This document shows positions 50,013 to 54,431 of a DNA stretch of 54,431 bases, in pieces. Each line of letters opens with the position of its first letter. Position 1 is the stretch's first letter. The notes under the pieces are model-generated. The model did no database searches. It had not been told where the DNA came from and saw only the letters and a list, made by a program, of their open reading frames with translations. Source of the DNA: Bradyrhizobium sp. AUGA SZCCT0283 (GTDB taxonomy: Bacteria; Pseudomonadota; Alphaproteobacteria; Rhizobiales; Xanthobacteraceae); contig NZ_JAFCLU010000041.1 in assembly GCF_018130385.1 (NCBI RefSeq), positions 1 through 54,431 of the forward strand, read 5' to 3'. The position numbers and the translations under genes were made by a program.

Positions 50013-50930
50013 TTAACGTGCTCGCGCGACGGCCTCCGCAACGTTTTGCAGACTGTCGGCATCTCTCTTCTTGATCGAGCCCCGGTGCTTGGCAAATGCT
50101 CGGGTAACCTCAGCACCCATGAGAATGATCTGGGAGGTGTAGTACACCCAGATTAATACAACGATGATCGAGGCGGCGGCACCGTAGGTCGACTCCAGGC
50201 CTTGTTTGCCGATATAAAATCCTATCGCAGCCTTCCCGATTTCAAAAAATACGGCGGTGACGACGGCGCCGAGCCAGACGTCATACCAATTGACTTCCGC
50301 ATCCGGGAGCCACTTGAACATCATGGCGAACAGCAAGGAAATCACGGACAGCGAGACCAGGATGCTGATGAGGTGAAAGACCCACTCCTGCATGTAGGGA
50401 GCGGCAAATTTGCCAAGGGCAGCTAAACCCGTGGTCACAACCAGCGACACGAGCAGAAGAAAACCAAGGGCCAGGACGGCGGCCAATGACACGATGTAGC
50501 TGCGCATGAATTGCCGGACGCCGTGTCCCGGTTGCTCCTGGACTTCCCAAACGGTGTTTAAGGCGTCCTTGAGCTGAACCACGACTCCGATGGCCGCAAA
50601 TAGGAGCGTTCCGATTCCTAGGAAAGTCGCCAACATGCCTTCTCGGGGCCGGTTGGCGTCCGCCAGCATGGCTTCGACGGCTTTGGCGCCGGAGTCGCCC
50701 AGCATGTCCTTGATTGACGCAGCAACTTGCCCACTCACCGCCTCACGACCGAAAAAAAGGCCGGCGACCGCGATTGCGATGACGACGATGGGACCTATGG
50801 AGAAGACGGAGTAATAAGCCAGCGCCGCGCCCTGACGCGAGTCCTTATGGCTCGACCAATTTCCCGCAGCATCTCTTGCAATCGACCACAGCATCGCGAG
50901 CCCTTCTTTCACTTTCTCAATGGGCGACAT
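50013..50930 (-). CDS. YihY/BrkB-family inner-membrane protein
   Basis: 305 residues from ATG 50930; an in-frame ATG at 51017 would add 29 residues without family character. Six helices appear in the family order, beginning 'DSRQGAALAYYSVFSIGPIV' and including 'GVVVQLKDALNTVWEVQEQP', 'FLLLVSLVVTTGLAALGKFA' and 'GLESTYGAAASIIVVLIWVY'. The protein was once called RNase BN by error, and its function is open. It is 41 bp upstream of the HAD gene in the same direction, so possibly one operon. Confidence 0.88.
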   Translation of the reverse strand: MSPIEKVKEGLAMLWSIARDAAGNWSSHKDSRQGAALAYYSVFSIGPIVVIAIAVAGLFFGREAVSGQVAASIKDMLGDSGAKAVEAMLADANRPREGMLATFLGIGTLLFAAIGVVVQLKDALNTVWEVQEQPGHGVRQFMRSYIVSLAAVLALGFLLLVSLVVTTGLAALGKFAAPYMQEWVFHLISILVSLSVISLLFAMMFKWLPDAEVNWYDVWLGAVVTAVFFEIGKAAIGFYIGKQGLESTYGAAASIIVVLIWVYYTSQIILMGAEVTRAFAKHRGSIKKRDADSLQNVAEAVARAR

Positions 50931-51101
50931 CGCGAGCGGTTCCAAATTTGGCCAAACAACGCTTTGGATCGAGATGCCAGACAGCCCAGTGTAAAGCTTG
51001 AGGGATACGAGGAACATTTTTGGAACGTATCCATCCTGCTGCTGTTGCGCTCAGACGACATGGACCCGTGAATGTGCATGCCGATCCATAAGGAGAACCT
51101 A

Positions 51102-51354
51102 ATGCGCGCACTGTGCTGGCACGGATAAGGCGACGTTCGGGTAGACACCGTTCCCGACCCCAAAATCCAGCACCCCCGCGATGCCGTCATCAAGATCACC
51201 GCCTGTGCGATCTGTGGCTCCGACCTTCATCTGTTTGACGGCTATCAGCCCACCATGGAGAGCGGGGATATTCTCGGGCATGAGAATATGGGCGAGGTTA
51301 TCGAACTTGGCTCCGAAGTCACGAACCTGAAGATCGGTGATCGCGTCGTCGTTA
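51102..51354 (+). pseudogene. Zinc-dependent alcohol/formaldehyde dehydrogenase, 5' fragment
   Basis: ATG 51102 has a perfect aaggag ribosome binding site. 'MRALCWHG' is followed by TAA (Lys expected) and then, in frame, 'DAVIKITACAICGSDLHLFD' and 'DILGHENMGEVIELGSEVTN', the catalytic-zinc Cys and the GHE zinc motif of MDR dehydrogenases. Similarity ends at 'KIGDRVVV', where the tail of the Hsp20 gene on the other strand begins. About 300 residues are missing. A GGAAC-N16-TGTT lies at 51022-51046. Confidence 0.82.
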
Positions 51355-51798
51355 TCTGGCGGACGTTCGAGGCGGGCGAACCCGCGATCGAAATCCGACG
51401 CGGCTTCATGGCCTCGGGCAGCTCGCGGACCAGTTCGATCCTGAGCAAGCCGTTGTCAAACGCCGCTCCCTTGACCTGGACGTAATCCGCCAGATTGAAT
51501 TGCCGCTTGAAAGGCCGCGACGAAATTCCCTGGTACAGGAACTCGCGCTGTTGCTTCTCGGCCTTCCGACCTTCCACCGTCAGGATGCTTTGTTCTGCGG
51601 TGATCTCGATTTCTCTGGTGAGAAACCGGCAACCGCCAGCGAGATCTGGTAGCGGTCTTCGCCCACGCGCTCGACGTTGCAAGGCGGATAATGGTCCTCC
51701 GTGCCGGCCTGCTGCTGCGCGGCATCGACGAGATCGAACACGCGGTCAAAGCCGATGGTCGACCGCCAAAGGGGAGCAAAGTCGTAGGTAGTCCTCAT
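51353..51798 (-). pseudogene. Hsp20 small heat-shock protein, frameshifted and 3'-truncated
   Basis: ATG 51798 with a ggagg ribosome binding site. 'MRTTYDFAPLWRSTIGFDRV' and 'YPPCNVERVGEDRYQISLAV' run to 'AGFSPE'. One base is lost near 51624 and 'IEITAEQSILTVEGRKAEKQ', 'GISSRPFKRQFNLADYVQVK' and 'GLLRIELVRELPEAMKPRRI' continue in the next frame. This is an IbpA-type alpha-crystallin domain. The last residues after 'ASNVRQI' are replaced by the ADH fragment. Confidence 0.85.
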
Positions 51799-51952
51799 AG
51801 CCAAATCCTCCGTTGAGCAAGATGGATACGAGCAGGCCCGGACACCTCCGGCGCCCGTCTCCGCCGGGCCCCCAAAGGGCGCGCGGACCGCCTATTGCGG
51901 CAAGCAAACTCGTGGGTTTGCATCGGAAAGCGAGCCTGAGATAGCGGTGTGC

Positions 51953-52249
51953 ATGCTTCCGGGTACCGAACTGGCTTTCGCCGGCAACGTAAAATATCAA
52001 AGCCGATGGCTGTGGCCGAAAGTCATAGAATCGAGCGTTGGAAAATTCAGCGTGTTGGATCCACAGCTACCCCAGCGCCATCACGACGCGGTGGAATTTC
52101 CAGATGGTAGCCGGGTGCTCGTGACGCAACTGGTGCCTGGGCAGCGAGTGACCGTGCTGCAATTGCCCGTGACATCGCGCAATTCAAAACCTGCACCACA
52201 AGAGCGTGGGGCAGTCGGAATACCCGAAAACCCGCCACTTCCGGCTTAG
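51953..52249 (+). CDS. Hypothetical protein, about 98 residues, possible remnant
   Basis: The part 'QRHHDAVEFPDGSRVLVTQL' and 'VPGQRVTVLQLPVT' is very protein-like and resembles a short rhizobial protein's core. The N-terminal part from ATG 51953 ('MLPGTELAFAGNVKYQSRWL') is less convincing, so the original start may be lost. No signal or known domain. Confidence 0.4.
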   Translation: MLPGTELAFAGNVKYQSRWLWPKVIESSVGKFSVLDPQLPQRHHDAVEFPDGSRVLVTQLVPGQRVTVLQLPVTSRNSKPAPQERGAVGIPENPPLPA

Positions 52250-52256
52250 TAGCTGA

Positions 52257-52406
52257 ACTTCGCACGCCGACGCGACTACCAAGAAATGCACCATTGTCGA
52301 TAAAACGCCGACCACTACAACGACCATAGTTGATAACGGTATCTTCAAGACCCGGACCGAAGCCGAAACCGGTATGAAGACGATGAAGGTTTGTACGGAA
52401 AACTGA
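52257..52406 (+). pseudogene. C-terminal part of a small exported protein
   Basis: 49 codons, 'ADATTKKCTIVDKTPTTTTT', 'IVDNGIFKTRTEAETGMKTM', 'KVCTEN', stop at 52404. The pair of Cys and the repeated acidic/Thr pattern fit a known type of small periplasmic rhizobial protein, but the signal peptide and start are absent (TGA just upstream). A strong terminator follows at 52487. Confidence 0.5.
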
Positions 52407-52486
52407 TCTTCGACCAGCTAAGACCTCGCAGTCCTCGATGGACCACCGAAATCCCCGCTTGCGCGTCCGTCGACTCTCTCTGCGTG

Positions 52487-52518
52487 ACCCTGCCGAGTAC
52501 CCCTCGGCAGGGTTTTTC
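52487..52518 (+). terminator. Rho-independent terminator
   Basis: A perfect 11-bp stem ACCCTGCCGAG/CTCGGCAGGGT with a 5-nt loop, followed by TTTTC. Confidence 0.9.
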
Positions 52519-52567
52519 TACATCGGAACTCCACGCAGCCCATCTGAATTGCCATTCTTTCCCGGTG

Positions 52568-52593
52568 GGAAACATAAGCTGCGCCTGTGCGTT
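52568..52593 (+). promoter_or_regulatory. EcfG-like promoter
   Basis: GGAAA-N17-CGTT, one base off the -35 consensus, 26 bp upstream of ATG 52620. Confidence 0.4.
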
Positions 52594-52619
52594 CGTGGTT
52601 GTATAACAGGAAAATTCCA

Positions 52620-53087
52620 ATGGCTTCAAACGCAGTCGTTTTCTTTGCGGGGGTTGGGACCACCTTTGTTATCCTTACGGCAGGATTTAGCAGCGGGTTG
52701 GTATTCACAAAGGCGGCTTTTGACGACACGCGAGCTCCAACCCGGGCAGACCCGAGACCGCCGCCGTCCGTCAGAGTTATTTTGCCTGCTTATGGAGAGC
52801 CAGCGTCAAGCGCCACTCCTGTATCAGACCAGCCTCAGACCGAGGCGACCCTCACAACGCCCGAAACCCAATCAGTTAGGGAGGCTCCCACGCCTGTTGC
52901 ACAAGCTTCCACGCCGGATCCGAGGACGGTAGAGCGAAACTTGAGAGCTGAGCGCCGCAAGCAAGCCGAGCGCAAGGCGAGGAAGGTCGCCGCAGCAAGA
53001 GCTAGACAGGAGACGAAGGCACAGACCCACCAAGCGCCCGGCGTCATGGCCTTTGGCGGCGACAGTCCCCATTTCTTCGGAAACTAG
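52620..53087 (+). CDS. Membrane-anchored Pro/Ala/Lys-rich protein, 155 residues
   Basis: ATG 52620 with an aggaaa ribosome binding site. One helix, 'VVFFAGVGTTFVILTAGFSS', then a Pro/Thr-rich linker and a basic Arg/Lys/Ala coil ('NLRAERRKQAERKARKVAAA') before the C-terminal 'APGVMAFGGDSPHFFGN'. A cytosolic or periplasmic basic tail on a membrane anchor is common in rhizobial envelope proteins. The function is unknown. Intact. Confidence 0.65.
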   Translation: MASNAVVFFAGVGTTFVILTAGFSSGLVFTKAAFDDTRAPTRADPRPPPSVRVILPAYGEPASSATPVSDQPQTEATLTTPETQSVREAPTPVAQASTPDPRTVERNLRAERRKQAERKARKVAAARARQETKAQTHQAPGVMAFGGDSPHFFGN

Positions 53088-53114
53088 CGAACGGTTTCCA
53101 ATCGGAGGAAAGAA

Positions 53115-53237
53115 GTGTTTTGGCGGCAATTGTGGCATGAACTGTCGAATGCGCGAGACGCCAACTTGATGCTGGCCGTTATCGCCGGCTTTACTGCCTG
53201 GATCGTTACCCAGGTCTTGAGGGTCGTTTTTGGCTGA
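53115..53237 (+). CDS. Very small membrane protein, 40 residues
   Basis: GTG 53115 is 5 nt after a perfect ggagga. 'FWRQLWHELSNARDANLMLA' and 'VIAGFTAWIVTQVLRVVFG' form an amphipathic helix plus one membrane helix. It lies 27 bp after the preceding gene and is probably cotranscribed. It is below usual gene-length cut-offs. Confidence 0.6.
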   Translation: MFWRQLWHELSNARDANLMLAVIAGFTAWIVTQVLRVVFG

Positions 53238-53494
53238 AGGCCGCAGCGACAGACAAATGGCCCAGCCTATTTCTCTCCCCCATCCAAAAACCTGAAGCTA
53301 ATCTCAATAATGGACCGTCCGAACTCCGAACCTCAACGGACGTAAGATATCCTGCAGGGTTGGGAGGTCTCATAGATAAATCGATTGCCATGTCTGACAG
53401 GAACGAGGCGGCCTCTATTTGAGCATGGGAAATATCGAGCAGCTCCACCCCATCTTCATCTTACGTCTCGGAGATCGAAATAGTATTGGGGCAT
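53206..53494 (-). pseudogene. DUF6894 protein, frameshifted after eleven residues
   Basis: ATG 53494 gives 'MPQYYFDLRDV', the DUF6894 N-terminus, then TGA two codons later. The neighbouring frame carries on with 'DEDGVELLDISHAQIEAASF' and 'GYLTSVEVRSSDGPLLRLAS' to 53206. A deletion of about two bases near 53460 explains both. The family is a small protein of unknown function, common in Bradyrhizobium. Confidence 0.7.
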
Positions 53495-53884
53495 AGGCCG
53501 GCCCTTCCAGATATCAAACTCGGTGTGCGCAATATTGTTTCTAAACGCTCTGCCAAGACCCCAACGGTTTGAGCTGCGTCGGACTCGATATCGTTCGGGC
53601 AGCGGCGGAACACCGTCCGGCTGGTCGTAATGGATGCACATCAGACCAAAACCGTCAGCGGCATGTGAGCTCCAGTCATAGTTCGGCCCTAGCCCGATGT
53701 TTCGATCGTCCTTAGACCGCTTTTCGTGATACCGGCCGTTCGCGTCACGGCCCGGTTCGGTCGTTTCCGCGTTGAAGAAGATCCGTGGAAGTGCCGCCGA
53801 GCCGTTTCGATTCGAGCCTTCGCCTCGCCCTGGGTTCTGGATCACCAGCACGTCAAAGCCGGCCTTGCCGGATCGCGCTTTCAT
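53495..53884 (-). pseudogene. Phage terminase large-subunit C-terminal fragment, copy 2
   Basis: 'GFDVLVIQNPGRGEGSNRNG', 'LPRIFFNAETTEPGRDANGR' and 'NIGLGPNYDWSSHAADGFGL' are the nuclease domain of a terminase large subunit, with the 'HAAD' metal-binding Asp. The ATPase domain is absent and the sequence runs straight into the DUF6894 start, so this is a prophage relic. A shorter, more decayed copy is at 46582. Confidence 0.7.
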
Positions 53885-54039
53885 ATGAGTCGAAAAGACC
53901 CTATCGCCGTGCGCGCCGTCATGCGGTGCCGTTGCGCCTTAACATCTCGGAACCAAGAAAGCCGCGAGCCTGATGGCGGCAGTCTGATAATGGGGGTGCC
54001 TTCGGGCCGCTCACTTTCATGTTCGAGTAGTTTGTGGAT

Positions 54040-54283
54040 TCAGTGCTTACATGACAGGCGGGCGACATTCGCCGCGACAATCTTCTGGTAATTTTCGATC
54101 ACAATCGATGGGTTGCCACCGCGAGCAATAATCGCCTTGGCTTCCTCCATCGCACCCATCTTTTCAGATACCATCATAAGAAACATTTCGGCCGGAGTGC
54201 TTGTGCCGACATCGTCCGGAGGCGAATTTCAATAACTCGGGCAGCGCCGCCATGAGCGTCATCAACGGAAAAAACGTAAGCAT
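54040..54283 (-). pseudogene. VSEK-motif family protein, frameshifted
   Basis: ATG 54283: 'MLTFFPLMTLMAALPELLKF', then a frame change near 54222 into 'PPDDVGTSTPAEMFLMMVSE' and 'KMGAMEEAKAIIARGGNPSI', ending 'IVAANVARLSCKH'. The C-terminal part aligns with 'LMVSEKINAAFEATA....HVAKNAKRLS' of the gene at 44829. It probably has the same unknown role. Confidence 0.65.
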
Positions 54284-54355
54284 CAACTCTGACCTCACGG
54301 CGGAATGCCGCAACCCCCAACAGTTCCGATATGTTTTGGTCCTACCGTTTCCGCT

Positions 54356-54431
54356 CTAGATGTGGTCTTTCAGGAGGTTGTCCATCTGGTCCGAACCGAG
54401 GAAGCTGAGGTTGCGAAGCTTCAGTGTTCCA
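54356..54431 (-). CDS. C-terminus of a gene entering from the right edge
   Basis: The minus strand reads 'GTLKLRNLSFLGSDQMDNLL' and 'KDHI' followed by TAG. The composition looks like real protein, but only about 25 codons are visible and no family can be named. Confidence 0.4.
   Translation of the reverse strand, partial: GTLKLRNLSFLGSDQMDNLLKDHI

Noticed and set aside
1..54431. tRNA, rRNA or CRISPR array
   Set aside because: I saw no cloverleaf-like segment with a T-loop GGTTCRANTCC, no rRNA motif, and no regularly spaced 24-40-bp direct repeats. The only short repeats are those listed.

Overview
The window looks like an accessory, heavily remodelled stretch of a Bradyrhizobium-type alphaproteobacterial chromosome (Nitrobacteraceae). 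The evidence is high GC, a Bug-family solute receptor, a class III adenylate cyclase with TPRs, phasins, a KaiC-like ATPase with a hybrid kinase, a HisKA_2 kinase, many very small rhizobial proteins, and several promoters of the alphaproteobacterial general stress sigma factor EcfG (GGAAC-N16-CGTT). I recognised no rRNA, tRNA or CRISPR array.

Layout. 0-0.6 kb: IS1182-type transposase running off the left edge. 0.8-6.1 kb: divergent LysR regulator and Bug receptor, a SAM O-methyltransferase, and an adenylate cyclase flanked by two direct copies of a dispersed repeat. 6.8-11.7 kb: HU protein, an msrA/TPP-enzyme operon, a glgC stub and a metallophosphoesterase. 11.9-16.1 kb: small proteins, an enolase-superfamily fragment, one copy of a duplicated small locus, and a GFA protein. 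16.3-23.6 kb: a conjugative-element remnant (RHH protein, relaxase, broken lytic transglycosylase and traF, DUF2840, repA tail) wedged between an MFS transporter and an alpha/beta hydrolase, both of which have lost their 5' ends. 24-26.2 kb: a manganese catalase-DUF892 fusion and a broken isochorismatase. 26.3-29.7 kb: a KaiC/hybrid-kinase operon behind a perfect EcfG promoter. 30-38.6 kb: a membrane methyltransferase, then a run of small genes, many with one lesion. 39-46.5 kb: thioredoxin-reductase-like protein, broken DUF72 gene, two phasins, HisKA_2 kinase, stress-type small proteins. 46.6-54.4 kb: hemolysin III, DUF1003 and iron-permease genes, HAD phosphatase, BrkB-like protein, a tail-to-tail ADH/Hsp20 scar, terminase fragments, and small genes.

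Two themes connect the parts. First, four perfect and several one-mismatch EcfG promoters precede the kaiC operon, both phasins, a DUF3606 gene, hemolysin III, a stress-protein pair and others, so much of 24-53 kb looks like a general-stress gene island. The GAF-HisKA_2 kinase belongs to a kinase class that includes known inputs to that response. Second, about twenty reading frames carry a single frameshift, nonsense codon, lost start or truncation while the rest of the frame remains clean. This means either recent decay of an accessory island or uncorrected base errors in the assembly. The distinction matters for every entry marked pseudogene.
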